A stretch of DNA of 64,000 nucleotides from Diplonema japonicum. Lineage: Eukaryota; Euglenozoa; Diplonemea; Diplonemida; Diplonemidae. How positions within the stretch are numbered: position 1 is the stretch's first letter; each line of letters begins with the position of its first letter. This document shows, piece by piece, positions 1 to 14,900 of this stretch. The stretch lies in NCBI GenBank assembly GCA_964019335.1, contig OZ025743.1, positions 248,001 through 312,000 of the forward strand, in the 5' to 3' direction. Made by a program: the position numbers and the translations under genes. Below the pieces are notes generated by a model that saw only the letters and a program-made list of their open reading frames with translations, was not told the origin of the DNA and searched no databases.

Positions 1-1600
1 GGGGCCAAGCCTCGAGGTGGACGATGGCGGAAGGGACCATGTAGGCGGGGAGCTTGGAGTCGAGGAGTGTGTTGACAGAGGGAGCGGCGTCGGCGTCGGC
101 CGTGTGCCCCCTCGCGATCACGTAGGCGACGATCCTCTTGTCCCCAGGGATGTCCTCCCTGACGAGACACAGAACGTCCGCTGTCTCTGGGTGCTGGCGA
201 ATCACGTTTTCGATCTCCCCGAGCTCGATCCTGAACCCCCTGATCTTCACCTGGAAGTCCACCCGCCCGATGTACTCCACCGTCCCGTCCGCGAGCCACC
301 GCCCCACGTCCCCGGTCTTGTACAGCCGCCCGCCCTTCCCGGCCGCTCCGAACGGGTCCGCCACGAACCTCTGCGCCGTCAGCCGCGGTTGGTTCTGGTA
401 CCCCCGCGCCAGCTGGTACTTGCCCCCGACGTGCAGCTCCCCACACACCCCGAGGGGCACCGGTTCCATCGCCTCGTTCAACAGGTACATCGTGAAGTCC
501 TTCAGCGGGGTTCCGATGTTGCTCTGGAAGGCCCGCGACATCACCTCCTCCGTGATCTCCTTGATCGTCACGTGAACAGTTGTCTCTGTGATCCCGTACA
601 TGTTCACCAACCGGGGCTGCTTGTACCCGAACCTCTCGAACCACTCCTTCAGGTTAGCCAGTTCCAACTTCTCTCCCCCGAAGACCACGTACCTCACTTG
701 TAGTTCTTTCTTCTTCTTCTTCTTCTCCTTCTTCCCCTCCTCCTCCTCCTGTCCTTCCCCGAGAGCGTAAGGAATGAGTTGGTAGAAAGCAGAGGGTGTC
801 TGGTTCAACACCGTCACCCCCTCATCCACGAGGAGCTCGTAGAAGTCGGGTGGGGATCGAGACACCAAATACGGAACAACCACAAGCTTCCCCCCGTAGC
901 AGAGGGCCCCGTACAGTTCCCAGACACTGAAGTCGAAGGCGGAGCTGTGAAACATCGTCCAGCAGTCCCGTTCTCCGAACCCGTAGAATTCCTCCGATGC
1001 CCGCAGCAGGTGCACCACGTTTCGGTGGCAGATGAAGATCCCCTTCGGCCTTCCTGTGGAACCGGAGGTGAAGATGATGTAGCACAGGTTCTTGCTTGTC
1101 GCCTCCCTCTTCTTTGGGGCAGCTTCCTCCATCACTCCGCTTCCGCTGTTCTCTCCCTCCCCGCCCTTCTCCATGTAGAAGAGCTCTCCCTTGAAGTCGA
1201 GCTCGGCGAGGGCGGCCTTGTGCTCCTCCCGCGTCACCACGTACATCATTTTGCAGTCCTCGATCATGTAGGCGAGGCGGTCCTGCGGGTAGGTCACGTC
1301 CAACGGGATGTACCCTCCCCCTGCCTTCAGGACTGCCATGATCCCCACCACCAGCTCAAGGGACCTCTCCACGTACACCCCTACCAGTACGTCGGGACCC
1401 ACCCCCGCTCTTTTCAGGTGGGCAGCCACACGAGACGCCGCAACGTCCAGCTCCTTGTACGTCAGGCGTTCTCCTCCGTACACCACAGCCGTCCGCTCCC
1501 CGTGCGCCGCAACGCACTTCTCGAACATCCCGTGAAGCGTCTCGTCGCACTCCACATCCTCCTGACGGTCGTTCCACTCCACCAGCATCTGGTGCTGCTC
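1..1600 (-). repeat. A-domain cassette copy, threonine type, module 12
   Basis: Matches 32008-33607 (offset 32,007) with no difference that I noticed. The right boundary is sharp: the copies diverge right after position 1600, inside the C-A linker. The left boundary is beyond the window. Confidence 0.9.
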
Positions 1601-2920
1601 AACTTTGCTAAGCATAGAGACTGTCGCGTACGGTGCCATCGGTGAGTCAAGAAGGGAGCCGCACAGGTTGATGAAGTGATTCAACATGCGCGACGCCGTT
1701 TCCCTGTGGAACAGGTCGGTGTTGAACTCCAGAGTGAGCTCGTACCCCGTAAGGCGCTCCAAAGCGTTCAGCGTGATGTCGAACTTGCTGATCGTGTTCC
1801 TCGTGTCCACGAAGGACAGCAACAAGTCGTCGCCCAGTTGAGGGTCCATGGGAACGTCTTGCAGAACGAAGCACGCTTGGAACAGAGGGTTGCGGGAGAG
1901 GTCGCGGGCAGGTTGCACGATGTCGACGACCTGCTCAAAGGGAATGTCTCGGTGGGTGTATGCCTTGATGCAGGTGTCCTTTACAATTGTCAAAAGGTCC
2001 TCGAAAGAGCACTTCCCGCTAGAGGCTACTCTGAACACCAAGGTGTTCACGAAGTCGCCCACGCACTTGCTTCCATCACGCCTGCCAACTATGGGCGATC
2101 CCACAGAAACATCGCTAGTGTTGCAATATCTGGACAACAGCACGTTGTACACAGTCAGCAGCGTCATGAAGGTGGTGCAGTTGTTGGCGCTCCCGAAGGC
2201 TTTTAGCCTGTCGGCCACTTCTCTGGGCAGCATCACAGTCACGGAATCGCCGTTGAACGTCTGTCTAGGAGGGCGTGTGAAGTCCAAAGGCAGCTCCAGC
2301 AGCGGTGCGTCAGCAAGGGCATTCTTCCAGTATTCTCCCTGTACCTGCAGCACACTCGGCAGCGCCTGCCGTTGCCATACGGCGTAGTCTGCGTACTGGT
2401 AAGGAAGCTCTTCTTCCTCGTCGGTTTTACCGTTGATCTCTTTGTAGTACCTCTGCGCCAGCTCCTCGACCAAAATGCCAACAGAAGAGCCGTCAGCAAT
2501 GATGTGGTGCACTACTAAGCAGAACACATGGTTTGCTTCTCCCTGTTTCACAAGGCAGCACTTGAACAGTGGGCCTTCAGAGAGACTGAACACGACCTCT
2601 GCTTCCTCTTGGATGATACCACGCAGAAGCTTGTCTTGCTGTCCTGCAGGCTCGGAGCTGATGTCAACGATGGAGAGAGGTGTCGACAGGGTGCATGCAT
2701 CAGATATGATCTGCTTTGGTCCATCGTCATGTTCTTCAAACGTGGTACGGAGGGATTCGTGACGTTCTACAAGGTACTTTACACAGCTCTGCAGCACGTT
2801 GACATCAAGGTGCCCTTCAAACCTCACAACAAGCGGTAGATTGTATGCAGCGCTGTTCGTCGATAGCTGCGACACAATCCACAATCTTTGCTGCGAGTAC
2901 GACACTGGCATCACTGTCCT
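1..2920 (-). other. NRPS module 12 (C-A, carrier domain outside the window), predicted threonine
   Basis: The C motif reads HHIIADGS near 2492-2509, with Ser where Trp usually follows DG. The adenylation core is FTSGSTGRPKG near 1050, and the pocket residues equal those of module 2 (D-F-W-N-V-G-M-V-H), the threonine-type code. The A domain reaches its C-terminal YMVPS segment at about position 40 and is cut by the edge shortly before the catalytic Lys. In module 2 the identical sequence continues into GKTDRRALP and a carrier domain, so more of this protein must follow. Confidence 0.9.
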
Positions 2921-5900
2921 CCCGTCCACGGTAGCCCTCTCCACATGCTGTACGCCAGCCACCATTCCTGTACCACCCTTTCTCACAAACCTCGCCATGC
3001 CCCTCACAGTCGGATCTTCATACAAGTCCTTCAGAGTCATGCTGCACTCATACGTCTCATTGATGTTCGTCACCAGCATCACCGCCATCAGCGATTGCCC
3101 GCCGATGCCGAAGAAGTCGTCGTCTCTCCCGACGTCCTCTCTCTGCAGCAAAGACTTCAGGATCTCTGCGATCTTCGTTTCCACACTTCCTTCAGGCACA
3201 GCATGTGAAGAAGACTTGCCTGCGTTCATCATCGCATGTCCATCCATGAGTGCCTTCCTGTCTACCTTCCCCGAAGTGTTCTTGGGAAGGGAAGAGAGGA
3301 AGAGGAAGAAGGAAGGGACCATGTAAGAGGGGAGAGAGGACTGGAGGGAGGAGCGAAGGGAGAGGATAAGCTCGTCCTCGTGGACTTGGTCCCGAGGGGC
3401 CTCCGCCAGAACGATGTAGGCGGCGATCGACGAGGATGCTTGTGACAGGGTGCAGCAGCAGTCTTTCACCTCCACTGCCTTTTGCTGACGAACAGCCCCC
3501 TCCACCTCCCCGAGCTCGATCCTGAAGCCACGAACCTTCACCTGGAAGTCCGCCCGACCGCAGAACACCACCCGCCCGTCCTCCTTGAACCTCCCAAGGT
3601 CCCCTGTCTTGTACATCCTGTCCTTCCCGCTGCTCCCGAAAGGGTCCTTCTTGAAACTCTCCGAGGTGAGGTCCGCCCGACCCACGTAGCCACGGGACAC
3701 CTGAGGACCCCCGATCCAGATCATCCCGGTTGCTCCAACAGGGCACAGCTTCCTCTCAGAGTCGAGGATTCGAACCCTCGTGTTCGGGAGAGCCCGCCCG
3801 ATCCCCATCGCCACTTCCGTGTCGTCAGATAGGTCCCCCCGCTTGAAGGTCTCGCAGGTCACCTCCACACAGGTCTCCGTCGGGCCGTAGCAATTGTGGA
3901 ACACCGTGTCGTCCCTCGCCCCGGTCATCCACCTCCGAGCCACCTCCGCAGAAGCCGCCTCCCCTCCCGAGTGGATCCTCTTCAGATCCCGAAGCCCCGT
4001 CCCTTCCACGGATCGCATCACAGAGGGGGTGAGGAACACGCTCTCCACACGCTGTACCTCCAAGAAGTCACGGAGCCCGCTGGTCCTCTCCTCACCGACA
4101 GCCATCGCGAGCCTTGCCCCACCGCACAGGGCGCACAACGTGTCCATCACACTGATGTCGAAGGTGTAGGCGTAGAACTGCAGAGTCCTCTCCCCTTCAC
4201 GTCCCACCACGCGTCCCTCCGTTCCCTTCAGAAGGTTCCACAGGTTCCTCTGTTCCACCACCACACCCTTCGGCTTCCCAGTCGACCCTGATGTGAACAG
4301 GCAGTAGGCCGCAGAGCCTCCCTCCACACAGCCTCTCTTCACCTTCAGTTCTTCAGAAGGAATGTCTTCTTCTTCTTCTTCTTCTTCCCCGCTTCTTCGT
4401 GTGTACAGAACCTGTACCCCGTCCTCCAAGAAGGAGTCACACCCACCGACAGGGCCGTTGCTCACCACCACTCGCACCCCACTGCTCTTCGCCATGTACC
4501 GAAGACGCTCCTCAGGGAGCGACGGGTCCAACGGGACGAACCCTGCCCCGCTCCGGAGGATCCCCACAGTTCCGGTGATCACCTCCGTCGAGCGCGTGCA
4601 GTGGAGACCCACCAACAGCTCCCCTTCGCCGTCCCGCCTCTTCTCCAGCAGTTCCCATGCCACTCTCCGGCTCCTCCTCTCGAGTTCGCCGTAAGTTACT
4701 GCTTCCGTCTCGCAGGTTACTGCAATCTCGTCCTTCGCCTCCTCCATCCTCTCCTCCAGTGCCTCCACAACGTTCCCTTCCCCGAAGTCAACTTCGTTGC
4801 TGTTCCACTCCACAAGGAGTCGGCGCGTGTCTTCAGGGTCAATGACAGAGATGTCTGAGATGAAAACTGCGGGGCTGGAGACAGAGGACTCAACTAGGGT
4901 CTTGAGCGACCGGAGGAGCCGGAGTGCTGTGGCCTCGTCAAAGAGGTCAGTGTTGTACTCAAGTGCAATGCAATGGGCAGCTTCCTGCTTCGTAACATTG
5001 AAAGTGAGGTCCATCTTCGCCACAATATCCTCCTGTTCAATACGTGTTAGCTTGAGCTGCGCATCGACATCGGCAGCAGGTGACGGCGTAGTAGAAATGT
5101 TAAGCAGCACCTGGAAGATCGGGTTACGGCTTAGGTCACGCACAGGGCTGATGGTGTCGACCAGCCTCTCGAAGGGGTAGTCAGAGTGGGTCAGTGCTTG
5201 GAGACAGATCTCCTTGCTCTTTGCAAAGAAGGCCTCAACAGTGTCGGTCGGTGTAACGTTGAAACGCAGCGCAAGTGTATTGACGAAGAACCCAATGAGG
5301 GCCTCTGCCTGAGGGAGCAGTCTGCAAGACACGGGCGTCCCAATCACGACATCAGTGCTTCCTGAGAACTTACTCACCAACACGCTCAAACAGCTTTGCA
5401 GCAGCATGAACAGTGTCAGTCCGTATTTCCCACAAGCGCTCTCTACGATGCAGGTATCAACATCGACACTCACCACCGCTCCGTTGAAGGTCTGCACGGC
5501 GCCTCGAGGACGGTCCGTAGGGATCTCAGTCGTAGGCAGCCCTGTGTCTTGCAAGAGGTGCTCCGTCCAGTACTTGCTCATGACGTCCAGCTTCTGTTCT
5601 GTGAAGGTAGTGCGTTCCCACAACGCGTACGTTCTGTACTGTGTGGTAAGAGGTGGTAGACGCTCGCCTGCGTATAGCCTGCAGAGCTCCGACACGAAAA
5701 TGGAGCTCGACCATGCATCGGTGATGATGTGGTGAAGACTGACTTCAAGATGCCATTTTGCTTCGGCTTGGTTCACAACCTTCACCTCGTATAGCGGGTA
5801 CCTTGATAACATGAACTTCGCGTTTCTGGTATCATCGGCGATCCTTGTCGTGCTCGACACCTCGTCGTAGCCAAGCACCTTCTGCACCACCTTACCTCCA

Positions 5901-8900
5901 GCGATCGTAAACACGGTTCTAAGCGACTCGTGCCTGTCCACCAGCTGCTTCAAGGCGTCTTCCAAGCGCTTCACTTCCAGACTGCCCTGTACCTCAAATA
6001 CGTCCGTCATCCTGTAAGCTTCTGCATCGGACTCGATCTGATCAAGCATGTAAATCCTCTGCATGGCAAAGGTAAGCGGTGCGTCATCTGCACTGGGTTC
6101 CATATCTTCAATCTTTGGTAGAGCTGCTTTGGGTGCCTTCACAACAGCAGTGGCCATGTCAGCAAGGACAGGGTGTTCGAAGACTGTCCTGATGGACAGC
6201 TCGACACCAAGGAGCTTCCTCACCTTCGAGACCAGTCTGGTTGCGGAGATGCTGTCTCCTCCAAAGGAGAAGAAGTCTGAGCCCCTCCCGGCCTTGCTGT
6301 TCCCTCCGAGGACCTCCTCCCATGCGGAGGCGAGACCCTTCTCCACTGCCCCGCGAGGCTCTTCGAACTCCTCCCCGTCTTCTTCAACAGGGACGGGAAG
6401 ACGCTTCCTGTCAACCTTCCCTGCCGCCGACAAGGGAAAGCTCTCCATCCGCACCAGTACGGACGGGACCATGTAGGCAGGAAGTGCCTTCTGTGCCTGT
6501 GACGTCACCGCCTCTCTCCACTCCTCCCCTGCACCAGAGGACTCCTCCTTCTCCTCCTCCAGCACAAAATAGGCAACGAGCCTCTTCTGCCCAGGAAGAT
6601 CCTCTCGCACCACAACAGCGACTTCCACGACACCAGCGACCCTGCTGAGGACAGCCTCCACCTCCCCGAGCTCGATGCGAAGGCCTCGAAGCTTCACCTG
6701 GAAGTCCATCCTCCCACAGAACACGACTTCCCCAGTCTCCAGGCGCCTCCCCAGGTCCCCGCTGAGGTACATCCTCCCACACCCAGGGCTTTTCCCGAGG
6801 GGGAACGGGTCCGCCACAAACTTCTGTGCCGTGAGCCTCGCGTCCCCGACGTAGCCGCGTGCCACCTGAACCCCACCGAAGGCGATCTGCCCCACCACCC
6901 CGGGGCCCACAGCCGCCATCCGCTTGTCCACCACGTAGCACAGAACATTCCTCAGAGGCATCCCGATGGGAACAGGCCCGCCGCCAAGGAGGCGTACCCG
7001 CTCCAAAGCCGCCCCGTCCCTCTCGAACACGAATGCGTTCGTCGACACGCTCACCTCCGTCGGACCGTACGAGTTGATGAGCCTCACCCCTGCTCCCATG
7101 CACCTCTCCACCTGCACCAACGGGAGCTCCTCTCCCATCGCCGCAATCGTGCGAAGCCGGGGGAACACTCTCTTCCCTTGTTCTTCTGTTGAAAGTTGTG
7201 TTTGCTCATCCTTCTCTCCTCCTCCCCCGTTGTTGAAGAAGGGGAGGCCCGCGAGCACCGACGGAGACAGCTGGCACATTTCCACCCTCTCCTTCGCAAG
7301 AAGGGCCGCGAGGTCCTCCCCAAGAGGCTGCCTCGACCCTTCCCCGAAGACAAGGGTGCCCCCTTGCAGCAAGGCAAGGAACACCTCGCTGATCGACGCA
7401 TCGAAGGTGAACGACGCGAACTCCAGAACCCGCGCCCCTTCCCCGGGGGCGAATCGCTCTCCCTCACCGTAGATGAAGCTGCACAGCCCAGCGTGCTCGA
7501 TCTGTACCCCTTTCGGTTTCCCTGTCGACCCTGAGGTGTAGATCACGTAGGCAAGGTCTTTCTCGGACAGGTCCCCCTCGCCTTTGCTTGAAGAGACCTG
7601 CTGCGCCCCTCCCTTCTGCTCCTTCATCATCTCCTCAGCTGCCAGAACCTGAACAGAGGAATCAGCAGAGAGGCGCTCCGCCACCTGCGTCCTGTCATCC
7701 TTCAGACACACCACAACCTGCATCCCGATGTCTTCCATGATGTACAGGAGCCTCTCCGAGGGGATGTCTCTTGCCAGCGGGACGTACACGGCCTCTCCTC
7801 GCCAGCATCCGAGCATCGCCACCAGTGCAAGGAGGGAGCGGTCCATGAGGACACCGACAGCCCCGCCCTTTCGAACACCGGCCTCCCGGAGCCCTGCCCC
7901 CACGCGGCCGACCAACTCTTCAAGCCTTCCGTAGGTCACCAGGTCTTCTCCGCACTGCACCGCCACGCTGTCAGGCCTCTCCATGCTCATCTCCTTCACG
8001 ATCCTGTCCACTCGCTGCGTCTTGTAAGGCACCGACTCGTCCAGCTCGTTCCACCCCACAGTTACCTTCTGGTGCTCTTCAGGAGTCATCGTAGATAGAG
8101 ACCCAACAGGTGTGGAGGGATCACGCAAAATATCATCAAGAAGGATTTCCCACCTGCGAAGGAAGGCAGTGATGTCAGCGGCCTCGAAGAGGTCTGTGTT
8201 GTACTCACAGATGATGGTCGTGCCTGTCGATGTTTCTGCGGCTGTAAGCATCAAGTCGAACTTAGCGACAGTGCTCGGTACGTCAAAGGGCTCATAAGTA
8301 GTGCCCGAGGAGGGTGCCATGGACTTGGCTTCCATGTCGAACATGACTTGGAAGAGAGGGTTGCGGCTGGGGTCTCTTTGCGGCTGGACTAGCTGCACGA
8401 TGTCCTCGAAAGGCAGCATGGCGTGTGTGAAGATGTCGCTCACATCCTTCTTGACATCCGCCACAAGGTCCGAAAAGGGTTGCAGGGGATGGGACTTCGT
8501 CCTGTACACCACTGTGTTCATGAAGAAGCCTAGTACGTCTTGGATCTGGGGGTTCAGCCTGTTGGCCATGACACCGCCCACCATGACTTCGTCAACACCC
8601 GACCACTTGGCAAGCACTACGTGCAAGGACGCCAAAAGCATCTGATGAATTGTTACACCGAATTCTGTGCACAACTTGTTCAACCCTTGTGTCACGTCTG
8701 GCACGATGAGCATGTCGATGGAGCTCCCGTTGAAGGTTTGCACTGGCGGGCGTTTTTTATTCGAGATGTTGATTACAGGCAGGTCACCGGACAGGTACGA
8801 CTGCCAGAAGGACTTTGCCGAGTGCGGTCTGCACGCCTCACGATGCCACACGGCATAGTCGATGTACTGCACAGGTAGCGGTGGGAACTCAGGGGTGGTA

Positions 8901-11900
8901 CCCGAGAGGTATGCCTCGTAGCATGCAATAAGCTGTTGGATAAGCATTCCCATGGACCACCCATCGCCCACAATGTGGTGAAGCGTCAGCAGCAGCAGCT
9001 GATCGATACCGTTGGTGGCGGTCTTCACACGAAGAAGAGGTGCTGTCGCAAGATCGAAGCACTGCTGTGCCTCCACCCTGGCTGTGGACAAAAGATCTTC
9101 GGTGTGGATGGTCTCGACCGGGCACAGCACAGGACCTTCGGCAACTACCTGCTGCGGCTGCTCAGTGCTGCTTTCAATGAAGTACGTCCTGAGCGACTCG
9201 TGTCTGTCCAACATCGCATCCACCGCACGCTGCAGTACCGGAACGTTGATTTTGCTACCTACCTTCACTGCAAAGGGCAAGTTGTATGCAGCCGACTCGC
9301 GGTCCATCATAGTCATGATGTAGATCTGGTGCTGCGCGGGGCTCAACGGGTACGGCACCGTGCGCTGCTCCAGCACAGCGATTTGCTCCTGTTCGAAGTC
9401 TGCCCCATCAGCGCCCAGCAGTTGGTCCGCTTTACATGCGATTGCCACAACAGAAGGGTCTGCAAAGAAGTCTTTGATGGGTACTTCAACACCTAAACGC
9501 ACTTTCAGCGCTGCAAGCAGCTTCACGGCAAGAAGCGAATGTCCCCCAAGGTTGAAGAACTTCCCGTTCCTCCCAACAGTGCAGCCCAGCAGGTCGGTGA
9601 AGACTTCCGCGACAATGCGCTCGGAATACGTTTCCGGAGGCTGGTAAGAGGCGGGGAGGACTGCGTCAGGGATGGGAAGGGCTTTCTTGTCGACCTTTCC
9701 TGCGGGGTTCAGAGGCATAGACTCGAGACACACGACGGCAGATGGTACCATGTGTACAGGAAGTGTTCCTGCTGCATGGGTAGTGATGGTGTCGGTGTCT
9801 GCGGTGCCAACAACGTACGCCACAATGCGCTTGTCGCCGGGCGTGTCCTCACGGACGATGCAGACACAGTCGGCGACGCCTTGGCAGGAGATCACCGCGG
9901 CCTCGATCTCCCCGAGCTCGATCCGGAACCCACGGATCTTCACCTGGTGGTCGATCCTTCCGACGAACTCAATATTACCATCACGCAAGTACCTCGCAAG
10001 GTCGCCCGTACGATACATCCTCTGCGAGGAGTCGAACGGTGATGTAGTAAATTTCTCCGCAGTCAACTCCGGCCTGTTCAGGTACCCACGAGTCACCTGG
10101 ATACCAGCTACACAGATCTCACCAGCAACACCGATCGGCTGCGGTGACGCGGTGGGCGACAAGATGTACAGGGATTGGTTGTGTGTGACCCTTCCGATAG
10201 GAACAAAGTGCTGCGGGGTGTTCGGGGTGACCTCGTAGTGAGTGGCCTCAATGGACGTCTCGGTGGGACCGTACAGGTTGAAGAACCTCCTGTTCATCAT
10301 CCAGCGCTGCCTGGCGGCAATGGAGCATGCCTCACCAGCAGTCACCATAGAATGCAGCATCGGCAACCCATCTGACGGCAGCACGGCAAGCAGCGATTGC
10401 GGCAGTAAGGCAGCAGTGACGCCCTGTCTGTTCATAATCCTGACCACGTTTTCTCCAAACAGGTCATCTTTTGTCGGCATCACAAGGGCACCTCCTGATC
10501 CAAGGCACATGAACACTTCCCACACAGAAGCGTCGAAGCTGAACGCTGCGAACTGTAAAACACGGTCACACGTTGTCCAGCCAAGGTTCACCCTGTTTGA
10601 ATACACCAGGTTGACGATGCCCTTGTGAGGGACAAGCACACCCTTCGGCTTCCCTGTCGACCCAGAGGTGTAGATCACGTAGGCGAGGTCCTCCTCGCTC
10701 ACGCTGGGCAGTTTCACGTCTCCTACCGTCGTGCTGCAAAACACCTCTTTCACATCAAGGCACCTCACTCCTTCTGGTACGGCAATCCCTGCCAACACTT
10801 CCTTGCTGCTTACTATAACCTTCATCCCCGAATCTTCTATCATGTACTCCAAGCGGTCCTTCGGGTAGTTCGGGTCCAGTGGGACGAATGCACCCCCCGC
10901 CTTCAGAACACCTAAAAGCATGGGTACCAGCTCGAGCGACTTAGGCAAGCAAAGGCCGACAAGTGTGTCGGGGGTGCTGACACCGTGAGCCACGAGATTG
11001 TGGGCGACACAAGTAGTAACTTGTTGGAGCCCCTCGTAGGTGTAGTGTTGGCCTTCGTATGAGAGGGCCACTGTGTCCGGGTGCTCTTCGGCTTCGTCTT
11101 GGAATATTTCGTGCAAAAGCTTCTGTTTGGGAAACGACATTTCACTGTCGTTCCACTCGTTGAGGAGAAGGTGGGTCTCCGAAGGGGTCAGCATTTGAAC
11201 ATTGCGAACCTTCTGATGCGGGTTCTTGAAGACGGCTCTGAGAAGCTCCTGGTAGTGTGCTCCCATCTGGGCGATGGTCTCCCTGTCAAATAGATCTGTG
11301 TTGTACTCCCAGTGGACCTTCACCCCTGCCGCCTCTTCGATGCAACTCACCGTCAGGTCGAACCTCGAGTGAGTCGTTTCCGTCTCGTACGGGGTGGCAT
11401 CTAGATGCCCCTTCTCCTCTGAGGAAGAAGACCCGTACGATGGGGTGTTCTGTAGAATGAACATGACTTGGAAGACGGGGTTCCTGCTCAGGTCTCTGTC
11501 AGGACGGAGTTCTTTGACAAGTTCTTCAAAAGGGAGGTTCGAGTTGGAAAAGGCCTCGAACGCCGTTGCCTTCACCTGCTGGAGCAGCTCCATGAACGTG
11601 GGATCGCCCTCCACCTTGCATCGCACCACAACGGTATTGATGAAGAATCCGATCAGCCCTTCAACAGCCTGCTGCACTCTGCCCGCAACAGGCGTACCCA
11701 ACACAATGTCGTCCTGACCAGAGTATCTCGACATCAGCATGTTGAAGACAGCCAACAGCACCACGTAGGTCGTTGATCCTGTTCGCTTGGCCAAGCTTGA
11801 GACCGACTGTGCTACTCCCGCAGGAATCAGAATGTCCAACGAGCTCCCGCTGTACTGCTGTATCGCAGGGCGGGGCCTGTCTGTTGGAAGCTGCAACGTG

Positions 11901-14900
11901 GGCGCCTCGCTTAGTTTCTCCTTCCAGTACTGCATCTGGTTGCGCAGCGCACTGCCGCTTAGCTGCGATGCCTGCCATTCGGCGTAATCGGTGTACTGCA
12001 CGGCAAGAGGCGGCAATGATTCACCAGCATACAACCTGGACAGCTCTCCGATGAAGATAGCAAGCGACCACCCGTCAGAAACAATGTGGTGCATGCACAG
12101 GCACAGGAGGGACGTGTTCTCGTCAAGTTTGACAGCCGTCACCCTCGTCAAAGGACCTTCAAGAAGGTCGAAAGGAGTGTACGAATCCTCTGTGGCTACC
12201 TTGCGTGCCATCGACATGCGGTCCTGCTCGCACTCCACATGCGTGAGGTCCACCGCGTTAAGCGGCAGCCCTTGGGGGTCCTTCACGAGTTGCACAGGGT
12301 CGCCTTCTTCGTTCTCGCCGAACACTGTGCGTAGCGTGCCGTGGCGTGCTTCCAATGCGTCCAAAGCGCTCTGCAGGCGCTTCAAGTCAACATTCTTCAC
12401 AATCATCGCAACAGGCATGTTGTACATCGTGCTGTGCGCGTCCATCTGCAACACGGTCCACATCTGCCTCTGAGCGAAGGATAGTGTTGCCTTCTTGCTG
12501 CCCAAAGCAACGATCTCTTCAAACTTCGCGTCGCCAGTAGCCACCAAAGACGCGACCATCTTCGCAACTGCCGACAATGTTGAGGACTCGAAGAAGGCTT
12601 TCAGAGGGAAGTCCACCCCAAAGTCCGTCTTGATTTGCGACATGAGACGCACTGCAAGCAGACTGTGTCCACCGATCTCGAAGAAATCGTCAGCAGACCC
12701 AACGTCGCTCACTCCGAGCATGGCCTCCCACATCTTCGCCACCTCTACCTCGTACACACCGGTAGGTGCAACGTAGCCATCTTTGTTGACAGCGTAAACC
12801 TCAGGCTCCGGAAGCTTCTTCCTGTCGTACTTCCCAGTTGCACCTCTCGGGAAGTCTTGGAGGATGACAAAAGCATGGGGAACCATGTATCCCGGGAGGC
12901 TGGCGGAGAGGAAGGTGTGGAGGTCTTGGGAAGAGAGGGTCTCCCAGTGTTCCCCTGCGAGGATGTAGGCGACGAGCCTCTTGTCCCCAAGGGCGGTCTC
13001 CCTCGCGAGGCAGATGGAGTCGTGGACCTGAGGGTGCTCCGAGAGGCGCGCCTCGATCTCCCCGAGCTCCACGCGGTAGCCTCGGATCTTTACCTGTTGG
13101 TCCACCCTCCCCAGGAAGTCGATGTTCCCGTCCGGGAGGTACCTCCCCAGGTCCCCGCTCCTGTACATCCTGTCCCCTTCCCTCCCGGTGAAGCGGTTCG
13201 GGACGAACACCTTCGGGGTGAGGTCGTCACGCTTCCTGTAGCCGCGAGCCACCTGCCTCCCCCCACACACGATCTCCCCGGCCACCCCGACAGGGAGCGG
13301 GTTCAGGTATTTGTCCACCACGTACAGCTGCAGGTTGCAGTTCGGACGACCAGCAGGTGCCCCCTTCCCGTACCCGTCGGCCCCGCCGCCGTCGTGCGGA
13401 ACCACGAACCAAGACACCTCGCACGAGCACTCCGTAGGCCCATAGGCGTTGATGAGCTTTCGGGTCGGGGTCGCCCACTTCTCCACGATCAGATTGATAC
13501 ACGGTTCCCCGGCGCTCACCAGCACCCGCAGGCGCGGGCACCCGACGCTCTCCATCGTCTTCAGCAGAGCAGGAGGGAACATCCCCGCATCCACCTCGTT
13601 CCGCTCCATGAACCCCACCAGGTTGTCCCCGAGGAGCTCCTCCTTCGCAGCCATCCACAGGGTCGCTCCTGTCATGAACGCCATCCCGAACTCCAAGATC
13701 GACGGGTCGAAGCTGTACGTGTAGAACTGAAGCATGTTGTCCCCGGGACGAAGCCCGTACTCCCTGTTCAGCGACACGCAGTTGTTGAGAGGGCCCTGTT
13801 GCATCACTTCCACACCCTTCGGCCGACCGGTCGACCCTGACGTGTAGATCACCATGAACAGGTCTTTCAGAGACCTCCCCTCACGAGAGGGGTTCTCCCT
13901 CTTCCCGCTGCTCTTCTTCTTCTTCTTCTCACACTTCGTCTCGAAGAAGGCATCAAGGAGAATCACCGTCTCCGCACCGTGTCCCTCGCACACCGTCTCC
14001 GCGAGGCGCGAGTCGCTCACCAAGAACTGCAGCCCAACATCTTCCATCTGGTAGACGAGCCTCTCCCGAGGGTAGCTCGGGTCCAGCGGGGTGTATGCCC
14101 CGCCAGCCTTGTGCACCGCCAGAAGAGCAACGGGGAGCCTCCAGCTTCGCTCCACGCACACCCCGACCACAGTGTCCCGCTGCACCCCGGCTTCAATCAG
14201 AGCGTGCGCCAGCTCGTTCGCCCGCCCGTTCACCTCGCTGTAGGTGAGGTGCTCTTCTTCGAACACCACGCACACCTGGTCCGGCATCTCCTCCACCCGC
14301 TCCTCGAACTGCGCGTACAGCGGCTTCGAAGGCAGCTCCAGCTCAGTGTCGTTCCACTCGTACAGAACCTGGTGGCGCTCAGCTGGGGTCAAGATGGGCA
14401 CGTGCCACACTTTGGCATGCGGGTCTTGAGAAAGGTACTCCACAAGTTTTGTGTAGTGAAGCAGCAAACGGGAGGCTGTTGTTTCCGTGAAGACGTCAGT
14501 GTTGTACTCAAGCGACACTTCATAAGTGTTTGAAGCAGTGTCCTCGTGAACGAAGAGGGTGAGGTCCCACTTGGCCACGTTGGACTTGTAGTTGATGTCG
14601 GATACCTCGAGACCAGACGGCAGACTCCTGTGCTTGCTTGCGTTGTGCATCATGAAGAGGACCTGAAAGAGGGGGTGCTTAGACACGTCGCGCTCAAGAT
14701 CGAGAGCATCAACGATCTTCTCGAAAGGCACGTCGCCGTTGGCAAAGGCATCGAGCGAGGTAGCGTGGGTCTGCTTGAGGAGGGACGAGAAGGTGGGGTC
14801 GTCGGAGAGATCGGCACGCATCACCTGAAGGTTGACGAAAAGGCCGATCATGTTGTGTGTTTCAGCGTTGCTCCTGTTTTGGATGGCGGTCCCGACCGGG

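Noticed and set aside
3760-3800. A tRNA-like T-arm (GGTTCGAATCCT type) on the minus strand, repeated near 22980 and 35742
   Set aside because: It lies inside the adenylation domain coding sequence in all three cassette copies; no acceptor stem, D-arm or anticodon arm can be drawn around it.
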